Both the position numbers and the translations under genes were made by a program. Below, piece after piece: positions 24,734 to 33,450 of a stretch of 64,000 bases of DNA (the stretch's first letter is position 1; each line of letters begins with the position of its first letter). The stretch is from Bordetella parapertussis (GTDB lineage: Bacteria; Pseudomonadota; Gammaproteobacteria; Burkholderiales; Burkholderiaceae_B). The DNA lies in NCBI GenBank assembly GCA_945862495.1, contig CAMAYM010000001.1:1-64000 (forward strand). The letters run 5' to 3'. Below the pieces are notes generated by a model. That model was given only the letters and a program-made list of their open reading frames with translations. It did no database searches and was not told the origin of the DNA.

Positions 24734-25657
24734 TTACTCTGCTGATTTTTTATGTGCGGCCAAGGCCATCAATCGACGATCGCGCCACAAGCGCCGCGCA
24801 AGCAATTGGTCCTTTGGTAAGACTGCACGTCTTTGCGCCTCAAGTTTTTCGATCACTGCTTCAGACCATGGCTCGGTCGATGTCTGCTCCTTAGAAATGG
24901 ACTGATACATATCATTAAAGCGTCGTGCATAGTCCGCTAAACCATCTGGCGCATTGAGATCGATAGTTTCAAAAGGTCCCATAAAAGACCAACGCAAACC
25001 AAGACCCTCGCGAACCGTCACATCCAAACCTTCGGCATCGACATAACCCTGCTCGACCAATCTAAAAGCCTCACGCAAGAGCGCGCCCTGCAAACGGTTG
25101 AGCACAAACCCCTTCAGTTCACGATGTATCTTGACAGGCTTTTGTCCAACACCTTCCATCACGTCCCAAGTTTGTTGAATCACTTTCGCATCCGTCCAAG
25201 GCGCGCCGCAGATTTCAACAACGGGAACGAGATATGGCGGATTGACGGGATGTGCAATGAGGCAGCGCGCACGTCCGGCGAGCCCTTCTGTAAACGCAGA
25301 AGCCGGAATACTAGACGTTGAACTCGCCAAAATCGTCGCGGGAGACGCAAGGGCATCCATCCGCGCAAAGATTTCTTTTTTCATCTCCAATCTTTCAGGC
25401 AAACTCTCCTGCACATACTCTGCCCCAACCATCACCTCTTCAAGCGTGGCACAGCCGCTGATGCGAGAAATAAGACCGACAGGGTCATCAATCAAACCCG
25501 CTGCCTGCAGGTCAGCCACTTGCTTTTCAATCAATGTTGCGGCACCCCCTACTGCATGAGGATCACCATCCCACATTTTGACGCGATGACCTCCACGCGC
25601 AAACACAATCGCCCACGCCTGCCCAACAAGTCCCGATCCTACTATTGCGATATTCAT
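24734..25657 (-). CDS. 3-hydroxyacyl-CoA dehydrogenase family protein (lambda-crystallin / carnitine dehydrogenase type)
   Basis: The protein has 307 residues. IAIVGSGLVGQAWA is the NAD-binding loop and VKMWDGD ends the second strand with Asp, implying NAD. QESLPERLEMK, SSTSSIPAS and AHPVNPPYLVPVVEI are typical; KGFVLNRLQGALLREAFRLV is the C-terminal dimer domain. Members oxidise 3-hydroxy acids such as L-carnitine or L-gulonate, or 3-hydroxyacyl-CoA. GAGGCG precedes the ATG. The following BKACE gene suggests the product is a free beta-keto acid rather than a CoA ester. Confidence 0.87.
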   Translation of the reverse strand: MNIAIVGSGLVGQAWAIVFARGGHRVKMWDGDPHAVGGAATLIEKQVADLQAAGLIDDPVGLISRISGCATLEEVMVGAEYVQESLPERLEMKKEIFARMDALASPATILASSTSSIPASAFTEGLAGRARCLIAHPVNPPYLVPVVEICGAPWTDAKVIQQTWDVMEGVGQKPVKIHRELKGFVLNRLQGALLREAFRLVEQGYVDAEGLDVTVREGLGLRWSFMGPFETIDLNAPDGLADYARRFNDMYQSISKEQTSTEPWSEAVIEKLEAQRRAVLPKDQLLARRLWRDRRLMALAAHKKSAE

Positions 25658-25719
25658 ATTCGCCTCAATACTTTTTTCTATTTATTTGATGAAATTTCTG
25701 CTTGCTCACAATAATACGG

Positions 25720-26511
25720 TTACGTCAGAATCAGCAAGCGATTATCGTCAAGCGGGTGTGGCATAACAGTAAAGTCAAGATCAAAGGCGCGCTTGAGTGC
25801 AGTCGGCGTCAGGACGTCTTTAGGCGCACCCTGGGCGATGATCTCACCGTCACCGAGCAATACCAGTCGATGGCAATATTGCGCGGCAATATTGAGATCA
25901 TGCAACGCAAGCATGATGCCCACATGCTGCGTTTGTCCCAGCTGGGTAAGTGCCTGCATCAATTGAAATTGATGCTTTGGGTCCAGACTTGAAAGAGGCT
26001 CGTCAAGCAACAGATAGGCCTGACCGTGGTAATGATGCATCGCGAGGCATTGCACCACCACGCGTGCGAGTTGCACTCTCTGCTGCTCGCCCCCCGACAG
26101 TGCGGTATAGGGGCGATGTTCATACGCAACCAGGTCTGTCTGCAACACGGCATGTTGACTCCACGCCTGCACATCATCACTGGCCGCTTGCAAAAAGGGA
26201 TAGGCACCCATCTGAATGACCTCTCGGACACTCAGCTCAAAACTTAGGCTAGGCTGTTGCGGCAGTACTGCGCGTTTCGTAGCTTGTTGGTGCGCACTCA
26301 ATTGCGAAATATTCAATCCATCTAATCGAATCTCACCCGCGGTCAAGCTTTCGTTCAGCTCACCCGCCATTGCAGCTAATAAGCTGGACTTACCGGCACC
26401 ATTGGCGCCCAATACGCCAACATGCTCACCTAGCCCAATTGTCATCGTCACGTTTTTTAAGACGCGACGATGACCTCGGGATAGAGAAAGATGATGTATC
26501 TCAAAAGTCAT
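25720..26511 (-). CDS. ABC transporter ATP-binding protein, heme/B12/siderophore type
   Basis: The protein has 263 residues. Walker A GANGAGKSS at about 35-43, Q-loop in LPQQPSLSF, signature LSGGEQQRVQLAR, Walker B YLLLDEPLSSLD, and the switch His in LALHDLNIA. The sequence style (LSAHQQATKRAVLPQ, QAYLLLDEP) is closest in my judgement to HmuV, the heme importer ATPase; BtuD is an alternative. No permease, binding protein or receptor adjoins. The window does encode a B12 receptor and B12-binding protein 20 kb away without an ATPase, but a link is only speculation. No signal for frameshift or truncation. Confidence 0.85.
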   Translation of the reverse strand: MTFEIHHLSLSRGHRRVLKNVTMTIGLGEHVGVLGANGAGKSSLLAAMAGELNESLTAGEIRLDGLNISQLSAHQQATKRAVLPQQPSLSFELSVREVIQMGAYPFLQAASDDVQAWSQHAVLQTDLVAYEHRPYTALSGGEQQRVQLARVVVQCLAMHHYHGQAYLLLDEPLSSLDPKHQFQLMQALTQLGQTQHVGIMLALHDLNIAAQYCHRLVLLGDGEIIAQGAPKDVLTPTALKRAFDLDFTVMPHPLDDNRLLILT

Positions 26512-26573
26512 CGGCGCCTAGAACTGCAATTGAAGCGATTGCTTATTTTTTAGACACTCCCGCTTTTGACCCA

Positions 26574-27170
26574 TCAAGCAGCTGGCGCTGTTTTGGCCAT
26601 CGGTGGCAAACCCACCACACTCGCATACCAAGCCTCCAGCTTAGGATGACCCGGACGCCAGGGCTCATTCGCAAAGCGGAAGTCCAAATAACCTAAGGCG
26701 CATACCACAGCAATATCGCCAACTGTCTTAAGCGCACCCAAGCTCGCCGCTTCTTTTTCCAACACATCGACTGCACGTGCGACTTTGCCACGCTGCAAAT
26801 CGATGTAACCCACGCGTCCTTCATCTTGAGGCAAGGCGATTTCACGACGGCGCGGCTGGCTTGCATCCAAGATGCCATCGCCAATCGCCTGCAAACGTAA
26901 CGCTGCCCAACGTGCAGGTCCCGCGGCAGGGAATAAGGCAGGTGCGCTACCGATACTGTCCAGAAACTCGCAAATCACGGGACTGTCAAATAAGGCCACA
27001 CCTTCATCATTGATGAGTGTAGGCACCTTACCCAGCGGGTTTGAGTTGGACAATACGGGGTCTGTCGTGGCAATCGTCCACTTTTCTAGCTGCTGATCGA
27101 TTCCTCGTGCAATCGCACAAGCCATCACTTTACGAACATAGGGGCTCGCGCCTGAAGCGGTAATTTTCAT
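26574..27170 (-). CDS. Glutathione S-transferase family protein
   Basis: The protein has 198 residues. The thioredoxin-like N-terminal domain begins MKITASGASPYVRKVMACA; the cis-Pro segment is NPLGKVPTLI and the glutathione gamma-glutamyl site is LFDSPVICEFLD. The all-helical C-terminal domain runs from about residue 85. There is Ser8 or Ser10 rather than a catalytic Tyr. The function may be conjugation, dehalogenation or isomerisation; substrate unknown. Divergent from the 2-hydroxy acid oxidase gene, with 168 bases between that contain no strong consensus promoter. Confidence 0.85.
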   Translation of the reverse strand: MKITASGASPYVRKVMACAIARGIDQQLEKWTIATTDPVLSNSNPLGKVPTLINDEGVALFDSPVICEFLDSIGSAPALFPAAGPARWAALRLQAIGDGILDASQPRRREIALPQDEGRVGYIDLQRGKVARAVDVLEKEAASLGALKTVGDIAVVCALGYLDFRFANEPWRPGHPKLEAWYASVVGLPPMAKTAPAA

Positions 27171-27338
27171 AAAAGCATCCGATTAATTAGTGTGTGGGCA
27201 ATTTCACTCTATTTGTACTACAAAAATCACTACGCTCAGCACTGTTGCTATGCAGCAAAAATTGGCCCCCTTAAAAGGAACCGTATGGTGTAAATTTTGA
27301 CACAAGAATCAGCGTCCGAATGACCCAAAGGATCACGC

Positions 27339-28487
27339 ATGCCCACACCGATTAATCTGCACGACTTTAGGGCACTCGCCCAGCGTCGACTTCCAAAAAT
27401 TGCCTTTGACTTTATCGATGGGGGTGCTGATGACGAACGCGGGATGCTCCGCAATCGTGAGGCATTTTCAATGCATCAGCTCCTGCCACGCTATTTAGTC
27501 GATGTGACGAAACGCGATCAAACGGTTGAACTTTTTGGGCGTCAATACTCAAGTCCGATCGGCATCTCGCCTACCGGTATGGCGGGCCTATTTCGCACGG
27601 GTGCAGATGGCATGCTGGCAGCTGCGGCAAAAAAAGCAAACGTTCCCTTTCTCTTATCGAGCGCCAGCAATCTAAAAATTGAAGAGGCTGCCGCAATCGC
27701 GCCGGACAATGTCTGGTTTCAGATGTATGCGACGACCGATACGCGCATTAACCGTGATTTAGTCAAGCGCGCGCAAGACGCAAATATTGGTGTGCTCGTA
27801 ATTACCGTCGACGTTCCTGTGAATTCCAATCGAGAGCGCAATCGTCGCAATGGCTTTACGCGTCCCTTCAGAATGACGCCTTCCATCATGCTGGACGCGC
27901 TCACCAAACCAGGCTGGGTGATAGAGTATTTAAAAGCGGGCGGCATGCCGATGATGAGCAACTGGCAACCTTATGCAAAACCGGGCGCCACCGCTGATGA
28001 AGTTGCAGACATGTATGGCACGTTAACGCCTGCAGCGATGACAAACTGGGAAACTGTTGCAGCGATCAGGGAGCAATGGCGCGGACCGCTCGTGATCAAA
28101 GGCTTACTCCACCCGGATGATGCAACGCAAGCCGTCAAGCTCGGCGCACAAGGCATTATTGTCTCGAATCACGGTGCGCGACAACTCGATAATGCGCCCT
28201 CACCACTCACGATGTTGCCTGCAATCAAAGCCGCGGTTGGCGATCAGGCGACCTTAATGTTGGATAGTGGCGTTCGACGCGGCTCAGATGTCGTGATTGC
28301 AAAATGCCTGGGCGCGCAAAGCTGCATTTTTGGACGACCGACGCTTTATGCGGTCGCCGCACTCGGTCAGGATGGTGCCGATCAAGTCCTCGCCATCATG
28401 CGCAAAGAAATTGATGCAATTCTGACGCAAATAGGCTGCGGAGATTTTGGCAAACTGGATGGTCGCTATCTACAACCATCACGCTAG
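27339..28487 (+). CDS. FMN-dependent 2-hydroxy acid dehydrogenase/oxidase (LldD/GOX family)
   Basis: The protein has 382 residues from an ATG preceded by AAAGGA. FMN and substrate motifs: ISPTGMAGLF, SSASNLKIEE, WFQMYATTD, ITVDVPV, VIKGLL with the FMN-contacting Lys, SNHGARQLD with the catalytic His and Arg, LDSGVRRGSDV and GRPTLYA. At the N-terminus AFDFIDGGADDE has Phe where glycolate oxidase has its substrate-binding Tyr24. So the overall reaction (L-2-hydroxy acid to 2-keto acid) is likely, but substrate range may differ from lactate or glycolate. It stands alone between divergent and convergent neighbours. Confidence 0.87.
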   Translation: MPTPINLHDFRALAQRRLPKIAFDFIDGGADDERGMLRNREAFSMHQLLPRYLVDVTKRDQTVELFGRQYSSPIGISPTGMAGLFRTGADGMLAAAAKKANVPFLLSSASNLKIEEAAAIAPDNVWFQMYATTDTRINRDLVKRAQDANIGVLVITVDVPVNSNRERNRRNGFTRPFRMTPSIMLDALTKPGWVIEYLKAGGMPMMSNWQPYAKPGATADEVADMYGTLTPAAMTNWETVAAIREQWRGPLVIKGLLHPDDATQAVKLGAQGIIVSNHGARQLDNAPSPLTMLPAIKAAVGDQATLMLDSGVRRGSDVVIAKCLGAQSCIFGRPTLYAVAALGQDGADQVLAIMRKEIDAILTQIGCGDFGKLDGRYLQPSR

Positions 28488-28508
28488 AAACAAGCTCAGC
28501 GAAGCAAG

Positions 28509-28539
28509 GATTTGTTGAGTCTCAAACGCTCAACAAATC
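28509..28539. terminator. Hairpin between convergent genes, spanning a stop codon
   Basis: An 11-bp perfect stem GATTTGTTGAG / CTCAACAAATC (28509-28519, 28529-28539) with a 9-base loop. It follows the oxidase gene and overlaps the last codons of the convergent oxidoreductase gene. No T-run, so it may work weakly in both directions. Confidence 0.5.
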
Positions 28540-29508
28540 AATGACGACATTGCCAAGTACTTTGCCTTGCTCAACGGCTTCGTGTGCAGCAACGATATCC
28601 GCTAAGGCAAAACGCGCACCGATTGCATGTTTGAGTTTGCCAGAGGCAAGTAACGCATTTAAACCTTTGACAGCCACTTCGCGCTCTGTGGGTGTCAGGT
28701 CGTAAATCAAGAAAAATTGTAGCGTCAAACTTGTTGTCAAACAAAGACGAAACGGAATCTGGGGAGGCTCAACCCGATTAGAGCCAAAACACGCAACGGT
28801 GCCATGTGGCGCAAGCGCACCATCACGTACAAGATCCGTCGTCGTCGAAAAATCCATATCGATAATGGCATCGGCGCCACGACCGCCCGTCAGCTCTTTG
28901 ACGCGCTCAGCGACCGCTTCGGTTTTGTAGTTGATCGTCTCTTTGACACCGGCAGCGCGGGCATGCGCAGCCTTCGCCTCAGAGCTGACCGTGCCAATCA
29001 CGCGCGCGCCTTTTAGCGTCGCCATTTGCGCAGCATAATGCCCGACGGCCGAAGCTGCACCGATCACCAACACTGTTTTTCCAGCGATATCGCCACAGCG
29101 CCTGACCGCCTCAAACGCAGTCAACCCAGGAATACCCATGCAGGCAGCACCATCAAAATCCACATGATCGGGCAAGGCAACCGCTTGGGCCTGCGGTAAA
29201 GCGACATACTGCGCTGCAGTCCCAAAAGGTCTTTGGTACTGCGCATTCCAGAGCCAAACGCGCTCACCCAGACGATCGCTAGACACGCCAGGGCCGACCT
29301 GGTCAATCACGCCACCCGCATCACTATGCGGGACGATACGTGGATCATTGATGGGTCGGTTACGACGCGACTTGACGTCAGAGGGATTGACGCCGGATGC
29401 GTGGATTTTTACCCTGACTTCTCCGGGGCCCGCTTCGGGCAGAGGCAATTCGCCCACAAACAGCGTCTGACGTGCCTCGCCGTTTTTTTCATACCATGCT
29501 GCTTGCAT
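28522..29508 (-). CDS. NADPH:quinone oxidoreductase-like MDR protein
   Basis: The protein has 328 residues. It starts MQAAWYEKNGEARQTL, with ASGVNPSDVKSRRN as the GroES-like core and VLVIGAASAVGHYAAQMATLKGARVIG as the NADP-binding part. Zinc ligands are lacking. AGGAAGAGG precedes the ATG. It is about 30 percent alike by eye in general layout to the MDR protein at 17748 but not a duplicate. Likely reduces quinones or reactive enones with NADPH. Confidence 0.85.
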   Translation of the reverse strand: MQAAWYEKNGEARQTLFVGELPLPEAGPGEVRVKIHASGVNPSDVKSRRNRPINDPRIVPHSDAGGVIDQVGPGVSSDRLGERVWLWNAQYQRPFGTAAQYVALPQAQAVALPDHVDFDGAACMGIPGLTAFEAVRRCGDIAGKTVLVIGAASAVGHYAAQMATLKGARVIGTVSSEAKAAHARAAGVKETINYKTEAVAERVKELTGGRGADAIIDMDFSTTTDLVRDGALAPHGTVACFGSNRVEPPQIPFRLCLTTSLTLQFFLIYDLTPTEREVAVKGLNALLASGKLKHAIGARFALADIVAAHEAVEQGKVLGNVVIDLLSV

Positions 29509-29537
29509 TGCCTCTTCCTGTTTTTATTTATAAATTC

Positions 29538-29921
29538 TTAATTCACGCACGCCTGTTGGTATTGAACCAAACGCCCATACTGATCATAAACAGGAATCTG
29601 TGCTGTGCGGCAAGGGACCGGTAGCGAATAAAACTGGCCATACGGCGGGACTGCCGGAGGATACACATTCACAACCTGAGGATAGACTGGAGGCGGTGCC
29701 ACATAACGGTTGTATTGACTACCCGCAGCAATCACTACGCCCACACCCACTCCGAGCGCAGCCGCATTCCAAGCATTGAAGTTGTTGGGCTTGTAGCCGT
29801 GATTGTGCTTATAACCGTAGTGATTGCCGTAGCGATATTGATTAGGCCCTGCGTGTGCGGGGGCTAGCACGGATACAGCCAAAGCCGCAGCTGCAATCAC
29901 CAGTGTGACGGACTTCTTCAT
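29538..29921 (-). CDS. Small secreted Gly/Tyr/His- and Pro-rich protein
   Basis: The protein has 127 residues. It has a clear signal peptide (1-24, ending APAHA), then a GNHYGYKHNHGYKPNN segment rich in His, Tyr, Gly and Asn. A hydrophobic glycine-rich stretch (AALGVGVGVVIAAG) may be a membrane or glycine-zipper segment, and the C-terminal part is Pro/Tyr-rich with two Cys. AAGGAG lies seven bases before the ATG. No named family is recognised. It could be an envelope or metal-binding protein; the His-rich part is suggestive only. Confidence 0.75.
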   Translation of the reverse strand: MKKSVTLVIAAAALAVSVLAPAHAGPNQYRYGNHYGYKHNHGYKPNNFNAWNAAALGVGVGVVIAAGSQYNRYVAPPPVYPQVVNVYPPAVPPYGQFYSLPVPCRTAQIPVYDQYGRLVQYQQACVN

Positions 29922-29962
29922 CTTTGACTCCTTGGAGTGTTCCGATCAGATCAATACGATTT

Positions 29963-29977
29963 CTACAAGGCTTGTAG
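29963..29977. repeat. 15-bp inverted repeat upstream of the small secreted protein gene
   Basis: CTACAAG-G-CTTGTAG is perfectly symmetric about one base, 42 bases upstream of the start codon at 29921. It could be a regulator site or a small leader hairpin. Confidence 0.45.
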
Positions 29978-30076
29978 ATGATTGATAGCACTAGTTTACG
30001 ACCAAAAAAATCGCCCGTGCACATACCAAAAAAATAAATATTTAGGCTGATTATTAGCTAGGCAGCACTTTGACAA

Positions 30077-30871
30077 CTACTTGAGTTCGTCCGGAGCCCA
30101 GCAAGGCCACCTTTTTTCAAGAAACGCAGAGACGCCTTCTTTGGCCAACTCGCCATTCAACTCTGGCTCAGCGCTTTCGTGCGCAGGGGCCACGTTAAGC
30201 TGATTTGCCCCAGCAACCGCCATTTTTTTGATCATGCGTCGCGTCGACTTCACGGCACCTGCTTCAGCCGTCATCAAATGACCCAATATTTCGTTGATCC
30301 GCGCATCAAGCTCGGAAACATCGCAAATCTCATGCACGAGCCCTAGTCGCCATGCTTCAGCGGCACTAAATGTCTCGCCAGTGATAAGCCATCTTGCCGC
30401 ACTGCGCACGCCAATGGCCCGCGTAAGATAAGGCGCAGCAAGATGAGGCGTCATCCCCAAACACGTTTCTGACTGCGTAAACTCAGCGCCATGACTCGCC
30501 ACCGCGATATCCGCTGCAGCTACCAACCCAACCCCCACCCCTACGCAATGCCCATTCACGCGGGCAATCACAGGGATAGGAGACGCATCGATGACACGCA
30601 GCAGCTTTGATAAGGCGAAATCAGGAGCGTCTTGAGAGGGGTCGTCCGCACCCCAGGCACTTTGATACCAGTTCAGATCCGTACCTGAACAAAATGCGTC
30701 GCAGCGAGAGGCTAAGACCACCGCACATACTTCCGTATTGTGGGCCGCCTCAGTGATGGCTTGCATCAACTCCCCAGCCATCACCGCATTGATCGCGTTA
30801 TGTACTGCGGGTCGATTTAACCAAATTACCGTCACGCGAGGGCCGCGAGTTACTTCAATTGTTTCAAACAT
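30077..30871 (-). CDS. Enoyl-CoA hydratase/isomerase family protein
   Basis: The protein has 264 residues. SRCDAFCSGTDLNW forms the first oxyanion-hole segment, and ARVNGHCVGVGVGLVAAADIAVAS the second, followed by LGMTPHLAAPYLTRAIG. The first catalytic Glu is not obvious; Thr occupies the usual QSETCLG region, so the exact reaction (hydration, isomerisation or C-C lysis) is uncertain. It starts two bases after the TRAP large permease stop, so it is translated with the transporter and probably acts on the CoA ester of the imported acid. Confidence 0.84.
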   Translation of the reverse strand: MFETIEVTRGPRVTVIWLNRPAVHNAINAVMAGELMQAITEAAHNTEVCAVVLASRCDAFCSGTDLNWYQSAWGADDPSQDAPDFALSKLLRVIDASPIPVIARVNGHCVGVGVGLVAAADIAVASHGAEFTQSETCLGMTPHLAAPYLTRAIGVRSAARWLITGETFSAAEAWRLGLVHEICDVSELDARINEILGHLMTAEAGAVKSTRRMIKKMAVAGANQLNVAPAHESAEPELNGELAKEGVSAFLEKRWPCWAPDELK

Positions 30872-30873
30872 AT

Positions 30874-32790
30874 TTATTTGTATAGAACTTCAGGTAACCA
30901 CAAGCCAATTGCCGGGAACATGTAAAGCAAGAAGATTGCAAAAATCTGTATGCCCATAAATGGCATCATGCCCAAAAAGATCTGGTTGAGCGTCACGTGA
31001 GGCGGCGATACGCCCTTAAGATAAAAAGCCGCCATCGCTACAGGAGGTGACAAAAAGGCCGTCTGTAAATTCAGCGCGACTAACAAACCAAAGAACAGAG
31101 GATCAATATTGAACTGCGCCAACAAGGGCACAAAGATCGGCATAAAGATCACAATGATCTCAGTCCACTCGAGTGGCCAACCCAGCACAAAAATCAGAAT
31201 TTGCGCAAGGAGCATGAACTCAAGAGAAGTTAAGCCCAGAGACAAGACCCACTCTTCAATAATCCTCTGACCGCCCAGTAAAGCAAAGGCCGCTGAAAAA
31301 ATAGAGGATCCCACAAACAACCAGCACACCATTGCGCTAGTCTTTGCTGTCAGAAAGGTCGACTCCTTTAAGACCGTCATGTTGAGCCGGCCATAGGCCA
31401 AGGCCAACAAAGCACCGCCAAGCGCCCCCATAGCCGCCGCCTCACTTGGCGTCGCGAGGCCAAAACCAATCGAGCCCAGAACGGCCGCGATTAATACCGA
31501 CAGAGGAAAGAACGAACCCATCAGCATTTTGAAGACTTCAAGACGCGCCCAAGTGAGCGTCACATAAAACACCAGCATGATCAACGCTGCAATGCCAAGG
31601 TAAATCCAATAACCCGTGGGAGTCGGCAAGCGCTCACTGGCGGCCTCATTCTTTGGAGCCTCTGAACTAGAAACCACGGTTGCGGCAGGACTGGCAACAG
31701 ACTTCGCGACGGGCTCACTCGATGGAGGTTCTGCCAAGCCTGACGGTGGCTCAGCCAACCCAGATCCACCACCACTTAAGTTACTAGACAACTGCAACTC
31801 AGCCGGAATGTCATACACAACCTTTGGTTCAGTTGCCATTCTGTAAATCACAAGCGATAAAAATACCGTGATCAACAGAGGCAATAACACGGCTAACGCA
31901 TTGCGGTTCATGTACTGGCGTGTCACAGCAGGATTTTTAGGTCCTTTAAAAAAGTTTGACAACAGACCGGTCGCAGCAAGCGTATAGCCTTGCGCTTTGA
32001 TCGCCTCTGAACCAGCAGGCAGCGCAATTTCGCGGTCCTTGGCAGAAAGCGGTGGCGCCATATCTGGCCAAATCTTTGCCACGATCATCACATAGGCCGC
32101 ATACAACACAGCCAGCCCAATACCAGGAATCAGCGCACCCGCATAGAGCTTCACGACCGAAGTTCCTGTTGTTGCACCGTAGACAATTAACAATACCGAA
32201 GGTGGAATCAAAATACCCAAACAGCCACCCGCAGTGATGACACCCGCCGTTAAGCGAACGCTATATCCTGCTTTGAGCATGGCTGGCATTGCGAGCAATC
32301 CCATGAGCGTCACCACAGCACCCACAATTCCAGTCGCCGTTGCAAAAATAGCGCAAGTCACCAGCGTTGCAATACCAAGTGCGCCAGGCAAACGCGCCAG
32401 CGCCAGGTGCAAGGAGCGAAATAATTTTTCAATCAAGTTCGCCCGCTCAACCAGATAGCCCATAAATACAAACAAAGGGATCGAAATCAAGGCATCATTT
32501 GTCATGGTGGCATACGTGCGCTGGACCATGAGCGTCAATGTCTGATTCAACGCTTTGCCTGTCATCTCAGGCGCTTGAAGGATGTACGCCATAAAAGTAA
32601 AAATCACGCCCATGCCCATCAGCGTAAAGGCTGTCGGAAATCCAAGCATGATGGCGACTACGATGAGCGCCAACATAATTAAGCCAATGTGCCCCGTTGT
32701 AATCGCGGACCAGGGGGTTAAAAAAATCACCAGCATTACAACAATGGCGATGCAACTAAATCCAAACCATATCGCCTTTGGCAATTTCAT
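30874..32790 (-). CDS. TRAP transporter large permease (DctM type) with long internal insert
   Basis: The protein has 638 residues, against about 430 for typical DctM. Membrane segments and motifs: GFPTAFTLMGMG, PLFVFMGYLVE, GGCLGILIPPSVLLIVYG and, after the insert, FGLATPSEAAAMGALGG and FLSPPVAMAAFYLKG. Residues about 244-394 are an insert. It contains one or two extra helices and, at 335-392, a Pro/Ala/Ser-rich stretch with a direct repeat GLAEPPS-GLAEPPS. Function: Na+- or H+-driven inner-membrane import of organic acids with DctQ and DctP. It overlaps DctQ by ATGA. Confidence 0.9.
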   Translation of the reverse strand: MKLPKAIWFGFSCIAIVVMLVIFLTPWSAITTGHIGLIMLALIVVAIMLGFPTAFTLMGMGVIFTFMAYILQAPEMTGKALNQTLTLMVQRTYATMTNDALISIPLFVFMGYLVERANLIEKLFRSLHLALARLPGALGIATLVTCAIFATATGIVGAVVTLMGLLAMPAMLKAGYSVRLTAGVITAGGCLGILIPPSVLLIVYGATTGTSVVKLYAGALIPGIGLAVLYAAYVMIVAKIWPDMAPPLSAKDREIALPAGSEAIKAQGYTLAATGLLSNFFKGPKNPAVTRQYMNRNALAVLLPLLITVFLSLVIYRMATEPKVVYDIPAELQLSSNLSGGGSGLAEPPSGLAEPPSSEPVAKSVASPAATVVSSSEAPKNEAASERLPTPTGYWIYLGIAALIMLVFYVTLTWARLEVFKMLMGSFFPLSVLIAAVLGSIGFGLATPSEAAAMGALGGALLALAYGRLNMTVLKESTFLTAKTSAMVCWLFVGSSIFSAAFALLGGQRIIEEWVLSLGLTSLEFMLLAQILIFVLGWPLEWTEIIVIFMPIFVPLLAQFNIDPLFFGLLVALNLQTAFLSPPVAMAAFYLKGVSPPHVTLNQIFLGMMPFMGIQIFAIFLLYMFPAIGLWLPEVLYK

Positions 32791-33410
32791 TTTGTGTGCT
32801 CCTTGCCAACGACATATTTATCTAGGGACTGAATGTCTTCATCTTTCACTTGGACGAGTTCTTTTAGTTTTTCTACATCCACTTCTTGCACATCGGCCTC
32901 GCGCTCTGGCCAGGCGCCCTTTCGCAGGCACATGACACAGCGCGCGATTTCAGCAAAGCCTTGTAATAGCAAGAAAAATCCTGCAATAGGAATAAACGCT
33001 TTAAAAGGGTAAACGGGCGGGCCATCAGCCATCAAAGACGAGTGCTCGTTGATCAAAATTGAATCAGCGGCGAACGTCCAGCCTGCCCACACCATGGCTG
33101 TTACACCAGGAATAAAAAAAGCAACGTACAAAACGAGGTCGATCCATGCCTGGCCTCTAGGCGGTAAATATCCATACAGAATATCGCCGCGCACATGGCC
33201 ATTTTTAGCGAGGGTATAGGCACCCGCCATCATGAACATAATGCCGTAATACATCGACTGTAAATCGAACGCCCAAGAACTAGGCTGATTCAACACATAG
33301 CGGGCGACGACTTCCCACGAAACATGCAGCGTTAACACCACAATTAACCATGCGAAGGTTTTGCCCATAAACGTGGACATCGCATCTATGCGCCAAAGCC
33401 ATTTATTCAT
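32787..33410 (-). CDS. TRAP transporter small permease (DctQ type)
   Basis: The protein has 207 residues with four predicted membrane helices (for example FAWLIVVLTLHVSWEVVARYV, MYYGIMFMMAGAYTLA). YVLNQPSSWAFDL and NGHVRGDILYGYLPPR are typical. The tail after about residue 165 is charged (EREADVQEVDVEKLKELVQVKDEDIQ when read in pieces) and longer than usual, probably a cytoplasmic coil. The stop overlaps the DctM start as ATGA. The gene lies after an attenuator hairpin downstream of dctP. Confidence 0.88.
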   Translation of the reverse strand: MNKWLWRIDAMSTFMGKTFAWLIVVLTLHVSWEVVARYVLNQPSSWAFDLQSMYYGIMFMMAGAYTLAKNGHVRGDILYGYLPPRGQAWIDLVLYVAFFIPGVTAMVWAGWTFAADSILINEHSSLMADGPPVYPFKAFIPIAGFFLLLQGFAEIARCVMCLRKGAWPEREADVQEVDVEKLKELVQVKDEDIQSLDKYVVGKEHTK

Positions 33411-33450
33411 ATCTTCATCCAGTCAGTGAACCTGACCTTGCATCCAATAA

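Noticed and set aside
25720..26511. Naming the ABC ATPase btuD to complete the B12 importer
   Set aside because: It is 20 kb from btuB-btuF, looks more like HmuV, and has no riboswitch upstream.
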